Position numbers and translations under genes: made by a program
Shown here: positions 7,743 through 16,783 of the stretch, in pieces
Layout: each line of letters starts with the position of its first letter
How positions within the stretch are numbered: position 1 is the first letter of the stretch
IMG/VR virus record: IMGVR_UViG_3300036715_003906
Location: 62,001 to 126,000 of that record
DNA length: 64,000 nt
Direction: 5' to 3' (one strand)
Source of the DNA: a virus
Notes under the pieces: generated by a model
Databases searched by the model: none
What the model saw: only the letters and a program-made list of their open reading frames with translations
Told to the model about the DNA's origin: nothing

Positions 7743-10700
7743 TCAGCTATCGACGAAGATCGAGAGGAGTCCCTGGCCGGGGTCCCGGACCAGGCGGTAG
7801 GTGTGGAAGCCCCCGTCGTACCAGTCAAAGGGGATACCTCCGAGCACCTGGGCATTGTGCAGGTCGACCAGGAGGACGTACCGCTCGCCGAGGGGCGACG
7901 TGAGGAAGGCGAGGGCCGCCGTGACGTTCGGAGCGGCCGACATGCCCAGGCGGATCTGCGAGTCCCCGAGGCCGAAGGTGCCGTCTTGCACGATCTTGAG
8001 CCGGAAGGAGACCTCCGTGATGAGGCCGGGGGAGTCGGGGAGAGGGGTGGCGTTGCGGTAGACCGTCCGTGTGGCACCCGTCGTCCCGTAGGTGAGGATG
8101 CCGCCGAAGACCGACGCGGTCACCTGGCTGTCGTCGTCGCTCACCTTCTGCCAGGGCGTGGGGGCCGAGGGGTCGCTCTCGGGCAGGGTCCCGCCGTCGT
8201 AGCTCAGGCAGACCTCCTTCTGGTACTGCACCCCCTCCAACGTGGGGCCGGGGCAATCGCAGAAGGGCTGGAGAAGGCTCGCCTCGCCCGTCTGGGTCTC
8301 GATGACGTCGAGGGCCGTGTAGAGGACGTCGTCCGGGTAGACGATCTCCACCTTGGTGGCCCCGTCGTTGAGCGCAAAGTCCCCGTCCGTGTTGAGGACG
8401 TCCTCGGGCCGGTTCAGGGCCGAGAGGAAGACCGTCTGGGGCATGAGCTTCCGCACCTCCAGCGTCTGGGTCGAGGGGACCAGGGGCGTCCCTTCGTTCA
8501 GCAGGGTAAAGGCGACCAGGTTCGGGTCCGTGAGGAAGTCGGGGTACTGCTTGGGGGGGATGCCGTCGCTCCCGGCCCAGAAATCCGTGTGCGTGTGGGG
8601 GAGCTGCGTGAGGACGTGCTCGGGGCTGGCCATCACGTTCCGCTGGTTGAGCACCATCCCCTGGGGCACGATCCGAAGCTCGGTCGGGCTGCGTGTCATG
8701 CCGTAGCGGACGAAGGCCCAGGACGTCTGCGTGAGCGCCGCAGGATCGAAGGCCCCGAAGGACACGGAAGCCATGCCCTCCGCCGCCACGTTCGGCACCC
8801 CCGCGCTGGACGGGGGGAAGTTCAGCTCGTTCAGGTCCACCCGCAGGAGAGGCGCGGGGTCGCTGTCGAGGATCACCGTGACCTCGCCCGTGGGGCTGCG
8901 GACCAGGCGATACCGGTGCGGCGTCGTCCAGTCGGTCTCCCGCGGGAGGCGGTAGCCGACCACGGAGGGCTGCGACGGGAAGATCGTGGCCACCACGATC
9001 GTCGTCGCCGTGACCGCCGTGACCTCGTAGACGCCCGCGTTCGGGCCCACGTCCACGACCAGAAGGTCCCCCGCCGCCGCGCCCTGGGCCACGAAGTTCT
9101 GGCCCGGGTCGGAGAGGACGTTGCCGCCCACCGCCCCCTCCCCCGAGGCGCGCAAGGGCAGGTGGAAGTCCCGCAAGGTGCCCGTCGTGCCGCCGTTCCA
9201 GAGGCCCGCGTAGCGTCTCTCGCTCGGCCAGACCTTCCAGGTGTTCACGTAGGACCAGTCGACGACGGACTGAGCGAGCTGGCTCGCCGCCGTGGCGCTC
9301 CCGAAGGACACCATCCCGACCACCGAAGCGGGGGGGACGACGAAACTCGCGTAGGAGACCGTGCCGAGAAAGACGCTGTCGACGAAGAGGCTGACCAGGC
9401 CGCCGCCCGTGCTCTTCACGATGCGGTAGGTGTGGTAGGCCCCGTCGCGCCACTCGAAGGGCACCTGCCCCCCGGCAATCGGCACCCCGCCGCTGTGAAA
9501 GGTGACGTACCTCACCCCCGCCACTTCCTGGAGCATGATCCCGAGGAAGCGAGTCGAGTCGTACACGTCGAGGGTGACGCCGGCAAAGCCGCCAGGGTCC
9601 GGCGACGAGGACACCACCCGGACCCGGGTCTCGGCCACGTAGTCCCCCGGGCCCACCACCCGGGCGTCATCCCCGGGCAGGGCCACATCATCGACGAGGT
9701 ACACGCGGCCGTCCGTCGTGCTGGCATCGGAGATCCGCAAGGTCCGGCCCACCATCGCCGCCGGGGCCGTGCCGAGGGCGCTCCAGGGGGTGGGCGTCCA
9801 GTCGGTCGGCAGGCTCCGCCCCCCGTAGCCGAGAATGGGCGCGGCCCGGTCGGCAAAGAGGCTGAGCTGCATGAGCCGGGTCCCATCGTCCACGGCCGCC
9901 ATCACCGCGTTGGGCACCGGGCCCTGCGTGTGGGATCGGAGCTGGACCGCGACGTCGAGGACGACGTCCGAGGCCATGGTGAGCAGGGGTTCCAGGCGCA
10001 GGTAGCCCCGGAAGTCCCCGTCAATGAGGCCCGCCGCCGTCGAGGAGCTGGCCGTCGTGGCGCTCGTCGAGTCGAGCAGCATCGCCCCCGAGGGGAGGAA
10101 GGTCTCCGTCCCATGGTAGCCGACCGGCGTCCAGAGGGGAGAGGCCGCCTCGGGGGGCACGTTGCCCTCGTAGGTGACGAACACCGACGGCGCCGTCTGG
10201 AGGGGGTTCGAGGGGAGCACCGTGTAGCGGACGAAGTCCCAGATCGACCGGCTCATCGCCTCGCGGCTGAGAGACCCGAAGAAGACCCCCTGGATCTGGT
10301 CGAAAGGGTCGTTCAGCTCCGCGAGGAAGGGCAGGTCCGAGGGGATCACCCGCAGGGTCTCGACCACGCTCCCGTCCACGTAGATCCGCAGCACACCGTC
10401 CGTCCCTTGCAGGACCCGGTAGCTCCGAAGCGTCGACCAGTCGAAGACCGCCGGGGCCAGGGTGGGGAGGTTGTCGCCGTCGAGACCCCCGGTCCACGAG
10501 CTGACCTGACCCGGGTCGGCCCCGCCGCCCGCCCGCAGGACACCCACCTTGAGGATGCCTCCGTCGTTCAGGAAGCCCACGATGAGGGCCCGCTCCGGCC
10601 CCGCAAACCCCGCCGCGACGCCGGACCACACGCCCTCGGTCGCGGTCACCAGGGGCACCTCGACCTGCCAGGTCATGGCGAGGACATGGGGGAAGGTCGT

Positions 10701-13520
10701 GTCGACCGGCCGGACCCAGAAGATCGGGTTGCCTGCCGGGAAGGGGCCCGTGGTGGTGTCCTCGACCACGAGCCGGTCGCCCGACAGCGTGGCCGTCCCC
10801 AGCCCCTTGCGAGTCCAGGGGGCCAGGCTGTTGCCCTCGGGGAGCGCCACGGGCTCATAGCTCACGAAACTCTCGTCGAGCTGCCGGCCGAGAGGGGGGT
10901 AGGCCACCTTGTGGAGAGGCGTGTTGAGCAGCAGGCGCCCCGGGTCATTCAGGGCCGCCGTGTAGGCCCGCTCGTAGGCCCGGTACTTGAGATCTCGCTG
11001 GAGCGGCTGGTCGAGCTGCGCGAGGGGCACCACCTGGTCATCGAGGAAAGCCCAGTCCGCGGCTGGCGAGGACAGAGGGGCCGGAGACACCGTGACCGAG
11101 GTCGCCGACACGATGGCCGTGACCCGGTACGGGAGACCCGCATTCAGGCCCCCGAGGGAGAGGGTGAGCCCCACGAAGGACGGGAGCACCTTGGCCCCCG
11201 GCAAGGTCACCGTGGCACCGGACACCGTGGCTCCGCTCCCCTCCTGCACCACCTCGGCCGGGCTAAAGTCGCTCGGGGTGAGGAGGACGTTGCGGTAGGC
11301 GTAGACGTGGCCGCTGCCCCCCGGGAAGAGCTGGGCCTTGTTATTGAGCCGGAACTCGCGGGAGTTGAGCCGCTGCACGCTGACCTGGGGGTCGCTGATC
11401 CAGGAGTAGTCGACCTTGACCACGTCCGCCGGGCCAGGGGCCGCCGTGAGAACCACTTGCCCGAGGAGCCCGATCACGGACTCCACCGTGACCGGCGTGC
11501 CGTTGACCCTGACCTGGACGTGGCTCGGGTCGTCGGCGATCTCCCCGTCCCTCGGGTCGTAGACGGTCCACGTTGCCCCCGGGGCCCCCACGTCGGGGAG
11601 GCGCAGGTTCGCCGCCACCTTGCACCGGGTCCCGCTCTGGACCGACGTGATCCGGTAGTCCCCGTCGTTGCGGGCCGTCCCGGAGAGGGACAGGTAGCGC
11701 CCGACCACGGAGGGGGTGAGGCCAGCGCCTCCGAGGTCGAGGGTCACTGCGTCGACCAGGGTCGTCCCCGTGCCCGTCTGGAGGGTCAGGGGCGGCCGGG
11801 CGATGGGTCCGTGGTCCGTGAAGACACTGCGGACCGCCAGGGGCACCACGGCGTTGAAGGCGGCCTGGTGAGCCGCTGGGTCGATCGGGTTCCCGGCCGA
11901 GTCCTTGGGCGTCCCCGTGGCGTTGACGGTGAGGGTGTAGGAGCCAACCCCGAGGCCCGCGACGTCGAGGAGAACGTCCACATCGGACACCGTCCGAACC
12001 CCGAGGACCTCGACGGTCGTGGGGCCCGTCACCCGGTACTCGGCCGGGTCCGTGAGGGCCTTGTCACCTCGCATGGACCCCGAGAACGTGACCAGGAGGC
12101 TGCCCTCGGGGAGCTGCACGACGCCCGTGACCGTGGGCAGGGGCGCGACCGAAACGAACGTTGCCTGCCCCTCGTAGGGCAGCCCATCCGTCCTCCGCAG
12201 CCCCCGAACAACCAGCCGGTAGGTCTTGCCGCGCGTTGACAGATTCGTTGTCAGCAGAATCGACGTGACCGCGGTCGTGAGCCTCCAGGGCAGGGTGCCG
12301 TTGCCGGGGGTCAGCGGGAAGAGCGGCGTGTCCACCCGCACCGTGTCGGGAGCAAGGAGCGCCTCAACCCGCAGAGGGGGGTAGCCGTCGAGGTGAACGT
12401 AGCCCCCGATGCGGGAAGGCCCGAGACTCTGTCCGGGGAGCTGGAGGGCAAAGGAGCTGACCGAAGGGGGGGCGGAGACAAGGAGGGCGCCCGACCCCGA
12501 TGCAACGTCCGTGAAGGACGGGGAAGCATCGAGGACCACGAGCGGCACGCCCCCGTCTTCGGCGATCAGGGTAAAGAGCGAGGCATCGGGCGTGCGATCG
12601 ACCCGGAGCGGGTCGGGGAAGGTCACCTGGATCTGCTCCCCCCCGATCGGCACGAGGACGAGAGAGGCGAGCTGGACGCTATCCGTGACGAGGACCGTGT
12701 CGTGCAGCAGGACGCTGCTCCCGGTGACCACGGACACGGCGTCCGCGAGGGTGATCGTGTCCGCCAGGGCATCGACAGCCGTCTCGACGATCGAGACGCC
12801 GTCCGACACGGTCACGGTGTCGACAAGGAGCACATGAGCGTCGAAGCCGGTGCTGGCTTGGTCGGAGACCGTGACCGCGTCCGCGAGGGACACGTCGAAG
12901 CTCACCTGTGTGGCCGCCTGATCCGCAACGGTGACCGTGTCCGCCACCCCCAACGAGCCCGAGGCCACAAGGTCCACAGCATCCGAAGCCGTGACCGTGT
13001 CTGCCAGCCCGGCGCCCTGCCCTGCAAGAGCCGACACGGCGTCGGACACGGCCACCGTGTCCGCCAGGCCCGCCGTGGTGGCCACGACAGGCGAGAGCGC
13101 ATCGGAGACCGTGACCGTCTCCGTCAACGTCACCGCCTGACCCTGGGACAAGGTCTGGGCGTCCGTGACCGTGACCATTTCAATCAGGGGGAGCTGGTTG
13201 CCGTTGGTCGCGGTCCCTGCATCCGACACCGTGACCGTGTCGGACACGGCCAGGGAAGTGCCCCAGGCAAGGGCGACGGCGTCCGAAACCGTGACCGTAT
13301 CGGCCAAGGACGCGGTGAAGGCGTTGGTCGCAACGGCGCCTCCCGGAAGGGTCCGGCTGTGGCTCGTCTTGGTCTTCCCCTGCTGCGTGCTCGGGGAGTT
13401 CGTCGTGGTGGCGGAGCGAAGGTAGGACTCGGCCCCAACCTTGATCCCGATGGGCGAGAGGCGGCTGACCTTGGGAGAGCCCGCGCCCCGGCGCTCGCTT
13501 TTACCCTGTGCGACGCTCAC
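7743..13520 (-). CDS. Giant modular tail fibre/adhesin-like protein (1925 aa) with short repeats and lectin-like modules
   Basis: I place the start at the GTG at 13520-13518. It overlaps the stop of the 61-residue gene (GTGA), and from there the protein matches that small gene's N-terminus (SV.QG.S.RRGA). The longer upstream frame is His/Arg-rich and lies over another gene. Residues about 65-290 hold some 11 imperfect repeats of a 20-21-residue unit with core DTVTVSDA. Then follow Ig-like domains and at least four concanavalin/LamG-like segments with the pattern H-x-Y-R-(L/I)-V-x(4-7)-(F/Y)-V-D, at about residues 1035, 1365, 1540 and 1910. The protein ends abruptly in the middle of the last such segment (IFVDS then stop). 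Likely a host-surface binding fibre; this role is inferred from architecture and position. Confidence 0.72.
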   Translation of the reverse strand: MSVAQGKSERRGAGSPKVSRLSPIGIKVGAESYLRSATTTNSPSTQQGKTKTSHSRTLPGGAVATNAFTASLADTVTVSDAVALAWGTSLAVSDTVTVSDAGTATNGNQLPLIEMVTVTDAQTLSQGQAVTLTETVTVSDALSPVVATTAGLADTVAVSDAVSALAGQGAGLADTVTASDAVDLVASGSLGVADTVTVADQAATQVSFDVSLADAVTVSDQASTGFDAHVLLVDTVTVSDGVSIVETAVDALADTITLADAVSVVTGSSVLLHDTVLVTDSVQLASLVLVPIGGEQIQVTFPDPLRVDRTPDASLFTLIAEDGGVPLVVLDASPSFTDVASGSGALLVSAPPSVSSFALQLPGQSLGPSRIGGYVHLDGYPPLRVEALLAPDTVRVDTPLFPLTPGNGTLPWRLTTAVTSILLTTNLSTRGKTYRLVVRGLRRTDGLPYEGQATFVSVAPLPTVTGVVQLPEGSLLVTFSGSMRGDKALTDPAEYRVTGPTTVEVLGVRTVSDVDVLLDVAGLGVGSYTLTVNATGTPKDSAGNPIDPAAHQAAFNAVVPLAVRSVFTDHGPIARPPLTLQTGTGTTLVDAVTLDLGGAGLTPSVVGRYLSLSGTARNDGDYRITSVQSGTRCKVAANLRLPDVGAPGATWTVYDPRDGEIADDPSHVQVRVNGTPVTVESVIGLLGQVVLTAAPGPADVVKVDYSWISDPQVSVQRLNSREFRLNNKAQLFPGGSGHVYAYRNVLLTPSDFSPAEVVQEGSGATVSGATVTLPGAKVLPSFVGLTLSLGGLNAGLPYRVTAIVSATSVTVSPAPLSSPAADWAFLDDQVVPLAQLDQPLQRDLKYRAYERAYTAALNDPGRLLLNTPLHKVAYPPLGRQLDESFVSYEPVALPEGNSLAPWTRKGLGTATLSGDRLVVEDTTTGPFPAGNPIFWVRPVDTTFPHVLAMTWQVEVPLVTATEGVWSGVAAGFAGPERALIVGFLNDGGILKVGVLRAGGGADPGQVSSWTGGLDGDNLPTLAPAVFDWSTLRSYRVLQGTDGVLRIYVDGSVVETLRVIPSDLPFLAELNDPFDQIQGVFFGSLSREAMSRSIWDFVRYTVLPSNPLQTAPSVFVTYEGNVPPEAASPLWTPVGYHGTETFLPSGAMLLDSTSATTASSSTAAGLIDGDFRGYLRLEPLLTMASDVVLDVAVQLRSHTQGPVPNAVMAAVDDGTRLMQLSLFADRAAPILGYGGRSLPTDWTPTPWSALGTAPAAMVGRTLRISDASTTDGRVYLVDDVALPGDDARVVGPGDYVAETRVRVVSSSPDPGGFAGVTLDVYDSTRFLGIMLQEVAGVRYVTFHSGGVPIAGGQVPFEWRDGAYHTYRIVKSTGGGLVSLFVDSVFLGTVSYASFVVPPASVVGMVSFGSATAASQLAQSVVDWSYVNTWKVWPSERRYAGLWNGGTTGTLRDFHLPLRASGEGAVGGNVLSDPGQNFVAQGAAAGDLLVVDVGPNAGVYEVTAVTATTIVVATIFPSQPSVVGYRLPRETDWTTPHRYRLVRSPTGEVTVILDSDPAPLLRVDLNELNFPPSSAGVPNVAAEGMASVSFGAFDPAALTQTSWAFVRYGMTRSPTELRIVPQGMVLNQRNVMASPEHVLTQLPHTHTDFWAGSDGIPPKQYPDFLTDPNLVAFTLLNEGTPLVPSTQTLEVRKLMPQTVFLSALNRPEDVLNTDGDFALNDGATKVEIVYPDDVLYTALDVIETQTGEASLLQPFCDCPGPTLEGVQYQKEVCLSYDGGTLPESDPSAPTPWQKVSDDDSQVTASVFGGILTYGTTGATRTVYRNATPLPDSPGLITEVSFRLKIVQDGTFGLGDSQIRLGMSAAPNVTAALAFLTSPLGERYVLLVDLHNAQVLGGIPFDWYDGGFHTYRLVRDPGQGLLSIFVDS
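13377..13475. repeat. 99-bp direct repeat, copy A (start of the 1925-aa gene)
   Basis: This stretch is nearly identical to 13559-13657, and both copies encode PKVSR.SP.GIKVGAE and the following NSPSTQQG segment. The two copies lie 182 bases apart, register to register, in consecutive overlapping genes. Confidence 0.85.
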
Positions 13521-13702
13521 GGGCCGGACCGGAGGAGGGTGTAAGCCGCGTAGGTGCTCCCCTGCTGCGTGCTCGGGGAGTTCGTCGTGGTGGCGGAGCG
13601 AAGGTAAGACTCGGCCCCAACCTTGATCCCCTGGGGGGAAACGCGGCTGACCTTGGGGATGCTCGCCCCCCTTCGCTGGCTCGGACCTTGGTCGACGCTC
13701 AC
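13517..13702 (-). CDS. Stand-alone duplicate of the fibre N-terminus (61 aa)
   Basis: A 61-residue protein from the GTG at 13702-13700, with TGAGG upstream as ribosome binding site. It ends in a TGA that overlaps the GTG of the 1925-residue gene. Its first 48 residues are almost the same as the N-terminus of that giant protein, including RSATTTNSPSTQQG; only the last dozen residues (STYAAYTLLRSGP) differ. It may be a free attachment domain competing for the same virion site, the remnant of a deleted fibre gene, or a short pilin-like accessory protein. The sequence does not tell which. It is real by codon quality, coupling and paralogy. Confidence 0.75.
   Translation of the reverse strand: MSVDQGPSQRRGASIPKVSRVSPQGIKVGAESYLRSATTTNSPSTQQGSTYAAYTLLRSGP
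13559..13657. repeat. 99-bp direct repeat, copy B (inside the 61-aa gene)
   Basis: Second copy of the repeat at 13377-13475, with a handful of substitutions. Recombination between the copies would delete the 61-residue gene and leave one intact giant fibre gene. Confidence 0.85.
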
Positions 13703-13714
13703 GGTGCCTCACGA

Positions 13715-15361
13715 TCAGGAAGAGGCCGGGGTGCTGACACCGTCGTAGGGGCCGATGATGAGCCCCGGGTAAGACGACGTCGGGGTGAAGACCTGCATGA
13801 ACGTCAGGCTGTCCCAGGAGTCGTAAGCCGCCCCCGTGGGCACAGCATAGAGCCACCGGAACGTCCCCTTGCGGTGCTTCTGCGAGGCGTTGACCGAGAT
13901 GGCCCAGATGGGCTCCCGGACCGTGATGGACGCGGGGTGGCACGCCACCCGCTCGACCGTGCCCGTGTTCTGGATGATGCACAGACCGCCGGCTTGGGGG
14001 GCGTAGAGGGCCGAGAAGAAGTAAAAGGGGTTCCACGAGTCGCTCGTCGAAAACCCTCGACGGCGCCACCCGAGATGGTTGGCCGCCCAGGTAGCGGAAG
14101 CGTAACTGTAGCCGTCGGAGCTGGAGACCGTGGTCTGTGCGGCCTGGGAAGAGGTGCTGACCGCACCCTGGTACCAGAGGAAGGGGTCAAGGTCTCCGTC
14201 TTCCGTGTCATCCATCCGGTGGAGTGCAAACCCCGTCGAGGCCGTGGTGTTGAGACCAGGCATCCCGGACAGGAACCAGAAGGTGCCGTCCGCAGATACG
14301 CCCGTCCGGTTGATGCAGTCCACCGCGACAGACTGGGTCTTCGCCGTCCCGATGTTGCTGTCCTGGCTGCCCCCCCAGACCCTATGGTTCGTGGACCCGA
14401 GGGTGCCTACAACAGCCATGGCGTAATAGGGCGTGAAGAGTGTGGTCGGGTCGTTGGCCGTTCCACCCCCACCGGGAGGCACCGTGGCCGTGCATCCCGC
14501 CGTCCCGGTGAGCTGGGAGAAGCGCTGGGCGTTCTCCGTGCCCGAGCTGTCGGTGCAGCGGACGTAATAAAGGGTGCCTGAGTTCGTGTCGGTGTTCTTC
14601 CAGAAGACCACCTCGGACACGTAGGTGACGACGGGGGCGCTCGGGGTGACCGTGGCCCCCGAGGTCGCGCCCGTGATCTGATGCGTCGAGTCAAAGGTCC
14701 CGACCCGGGGGAGAACGGTCAGGTAGCTCGTCGAGACGGTGTCGAAGATGTAGCCGATGATCTCGCCCTCGGCGCTGCTCGTCGCCTGCGTGATCTTTTC
14801 GCCCCGGAGGAAGGTCCCGACCGAGGCCGCGTTGATCGGCACCTTGAGCACGTCCGGGCCGCGAGCTGCCCACCATGCGGAGACCGTCTCCAGCGGGTTG
14901 CCGGACGTGGCATAGACGTCCAGCTCGGGGTCGATCTCCGACCATGTGATGGACCCGTTGTGGGCGTCCGTCGCGACCGCCGCCGTGTTGCGGATCGTCA
15001 CGGACGTGGCCGAGAGGAAGGAAACGATCTGCCAGGTGCCGTTGTTGGCCGCCGAGGCCGCGCCCGTGATCTTGAGGTAGCGGCCGACCGAAGACGTGGT
15101 CATGCCGGTGACGCCCGTAACGGTCTGGTCCGCCCCCGCGACCGTGGTCAGACTGGCCGCCGCCGCCGTCTGCGCTCCCACCTGAACGCCCGGCCCCCAA
15201 TTGTCGTTGAAAGGGTTGCCCGTGGTGTCCTTGGTCGTGCCGTTCGAGGAGGCGATGTAGCGCCAGCCGGCCTTCTTCATTTCACGGGTAAGCCACCATA
15301 CCCCGAAAAAGAGGTTGTTGGCCGAGGGCATCAGCTTGTTGGTCGCAAAGGCGTTCGGCAT
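13715..15361 (-). CDS. Tail fibre/virion appendage protein (548 aa)
   Basis: Begins MPNAFATNKLMPSANNLFFG with good coding statistics. Around residues 85-105 it carries a small beta module (SVGRYLKITGAASAANNG). The same pattern (a G-D/R-Y-L-x-(V/I)-x-G core, then a Y-x-(V/I) strand) recurs in the 1925- and 2034-residue proteins. The second half is rich in aromatic and Gly/Ser residues and includes DDTEDGDLDPF, a possible acidic ion-binding patch. No catalytic motif is seen. It precedes the 61-residue gene by 12 bases in the same operon. A fibre or receptor-binding role is inferred from location and composition. Confidence 0.65.
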   Translation of the reverse strand: MPNAFATNKLMPSANNLFFGVWWLTREMKKAGWRYIASSNGTTKDTTGNPFNDNWGPGVQVGAQTAAAASLTTVAGADQTVTGVTGMTTSSVGRYLKITGAASAANNGTWQIVSFLSATSVTIRNTAAVATDAHNGSITWSEIDPELDVYATSGNPLETVSAWWAARGPDVLKVPINAASVGTFLRGEKITQATSSAEGEIIGYIFDTVSTSYLTVLPRVGTFDSTHQITGATSGATVTPSAPVVTYVSEVVFWKNTDTNSGTLYYVRCTDSSGTENAQRFSQLTGTAGCTATVPPGGGGTANDPTTLFTPYYAMAVVGTLGSTNHRVWGGSQDSNIGTAKTQSVAVDCINRTGVSADGTFWFLSGMPGLNTTASTGFALHRMDDTEDGDLDPFLWYQGAVSTSSQAAQTTVSSSDGYSYASATWAANHLGWRRRGFSTSDSWNPFYFFSALYAPQAGGLCIIQNTGTVERVACHPASITVREPIWAISVNASQKHRKGTFRWLYAVPTGAAYDSWDSLTFMQVFTPTSSYPGLIIGPYDGVSTPASS

Positions 15362-15392
15362 GGGATCTCAGGCTCCTCGCGGAACAAAGCGA

Positions 15393-15407
15393 CGCCTGCT
15401 TGAGGCG
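15393..15407 (-). terminator. Weak intergenic hairpin
   Basis: In the 65-base gap between the 167- and 548-residue genes the transcript can form a CGCCT/AGGCG stem with a 5-base loop, followed by TCGCTTTGTT. It is short and the U-rich tail is poor, so a role in termination is doubtful. Confidence 0.25.
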
Positions 15408-15426
15408 ACGGTAGACAAAGGTTGTG

Positions 15427-15930
15427 CTACCCGAGGGTGAGGGTGAACGTGACCGCCAGCGTGTCGTTCGTGTTCAGCGTGCGGGCCGAAGCGAAGACGA
15501 CCTCGTGGTTCATGACGCCGCCCGAGGACAGGTTGAAGAGAGCCCCCTTCGACACGAGCTGCGAGGGGCCGCCCGAGTAGGTGAAGGTCCGGGCGACCGC
15601 CGTCTGGTTGCCCGACCCCGTGGCGAGGATGACCGTGCCCTGTGCCCGGGTGAGGCCGTTGCCGGACAGCTCGGACGCCAGCGTGGTGTCCGTGGCCGAC
15701 GCAGCCGTCGCATCGGCGGTCAGGCCGATGTAATTGAAGCCGTTGGCCGGGGGCGTGGTGCTGTAGGCCGCGGTGTGAAGCTGCACCCGGCCGGTGTTGG
15801 TCAGCAGGTTGTGAACCGTCTCGTCGCTGAGGGTCTCGTAGTGCCAGAGGCCGGTCTCGGGGTCGCGACGCACCGGCCGCTTGTGGACGACCTGGACGAG
15901 AGCAAAAGCGGGGATGGGGGTGTCGTGCAT
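15427..15930 (-). CDS. Small virion appendage protein (167 aa)
   Basis: A compact protein starting MHDTPIPAFALVQVVHKRPV. A helical segment follows (ETVHNLLTNTGRVQLH), and then a beta-rich body with the sequence YIGLTADATAAS. This 'short helix, then GLTxD, then beta strands' layout resembles small proteins found beside fibre genes in many tailed phages. The C-terminal half of the 616-residue ORF has a comparable layout (IWEKRNLVVKDASILIARL...FALAVGSGDV), so the two may be distant paralogues. A 43-base gap to the gpI-like gene contains GGAG upstream of the ATG. Function not known. Confidence 0.65.
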   Translation of the reverse strand: MHDTPIPAFALVQVVHKRPVRRDPETGLWHYETLSDETVHNLLTNTGRVQLHTAAYSTTPPANGFNYIGLTADATAASATDTTLASELSGNGLTRAQGTVILATGSGNQTAVARTFTYSGGPSQLVSKGALFNLSSGGVMNHEVVFASARTLNTNDTLAVTFTLTLG

Positions 15931-15973
15931 GGCGATCTCCTACTCCGGGTCGCCCGATAGAAAGAACCACGGC

Positions 15974-16783
15974 CTAGAAGTCGGCGGAGTGGTCCTCGTC
16001 CTGCACGGCCTGGTTCTGCTTCTTGCCGAGACGGTCCCGATCCCGGACGCCCCCGCAGTACCGGCGGAAGTCCTCGTAGTAGTAGGCCGACAGCCGCCAG
16101 CGCATCGCGTCGAGGATCTTCCCGAAACTCTCGTTCGGCAGGTAGGTGTCCGTGAAGATGTACCGGAGCCGGTAGAGCGTATGCGCCGGCCGGGCAATGT
16201 CCAGGATCTGTCGCACCGCCGCGTCCGCCTCAAAGACATTCGGAGGGAAGACGCCCCCCGTCACGATGTCCCCCGTGAAGCCGAACTGGTCGGAGATGTC
16301 GAGGCCGCTCGCCCCCTTGCGCACGAGCAGGAAGTTCTCCTTCACCTCGACCACCCCCGACAGGAAGATCTTGATCACGTCCCCCATCGACGTGGGGATC
16401 GACCCCTTGAAGAAGATGCGGATCAGGTTCACGACGAGGCTGCGGAACTCCGCGTCGTCGAAGGTGACCCCCGGGATGCGGCCGTTCAGGAGGACGAAGT
16501 AGCCCGCGATGCTGTAGAGGAACTCGGGCCGCGTCGTGTCGAAGCTCCGGTCACGGTCCACGTCCTCCAGCGCCAGCTCCAGCCGGGCCAGCTCCACCGC
16601 CACCGCCTTCAGCTCCGTCGTGTACGTCGGCCCCTGGACCGTCGAGACGTAGGTCGAGGGGAGCAGGTTGAGGAGCTGCGTGAAGATGGGCTGCGCCCGC
16701 TGGAGCAGGCGCAGGTTGTATTCGCGGCCGGACTGAACCGTCGTGTAGTTCTGCCGGTTCGGGTCAACGGTGAAGCGCGCCAT
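15974..16783 (-). CDS. gpI-like tail/baseplate protein (269 aa)
   Basis: Directly downstream of the gpJ-like wedge gene (with one small gene between), which is the normal place of P2 gpI / Mu gp48-like proteins that join the wedge to the fibres. The N-terminus has a helix with QPIFTQLLNLLPSTY, typical of that class where a 'LLP' motif starts the fold. Near residue 200 the segment ARPAHTLYRLRYIF matches the conserved 'KPAHT' region. The C-terminal tail is polar and acidic and may bind the next component. The start ATG at 16783 lies inside the end of the 73-residue gene (20-base overlap). Family assignment is by motif and synteny. Confidence 0.72.
   Translation of the reverse strand: MARFTVDPNRQNYTTVQSGREYNLRLLQRAQPIFTQLLNLLPSTYVSTVQGPTYTTELKAVAVELARLELALEDVDRDRSFDTTRPEFLYSIAGYFVLLNGRIPGVTFDDAEFRSLVVNLIRIFFKGSIPTSMGDVIKIFLSGVVEVKENFLLVRKGASGLDISDQFGFTGDIVTGGVFPPNVFEADAAVRQILDIARPAHTLYRLRYIFTDTYLPNESFGKILDAMRWRLSAYYYEDFRRYCGGVRDRDRLGKKQNQAVQDEDHSADF

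Noticed and set aside
7725-12239. Very long plus-strand open frame (1504 codons) opposite the giant fibre gene
   Set aside because: The product is Arg/His/Gly/Pro-rich with no domain, and lies antisense to a gene with normal composition. Long antisense frames are expected in DNA with G/C at most third positions.
13521-14069. Upstream extension of the giant fibre frame to an ATG at 14069
   Set aside because: The extension is His/Arg/Pro-rich and overlaps the 548-residue and 61-residue genes. Paralogy with the 61-residue gene and the GTGA overlap fix the start at 13520.
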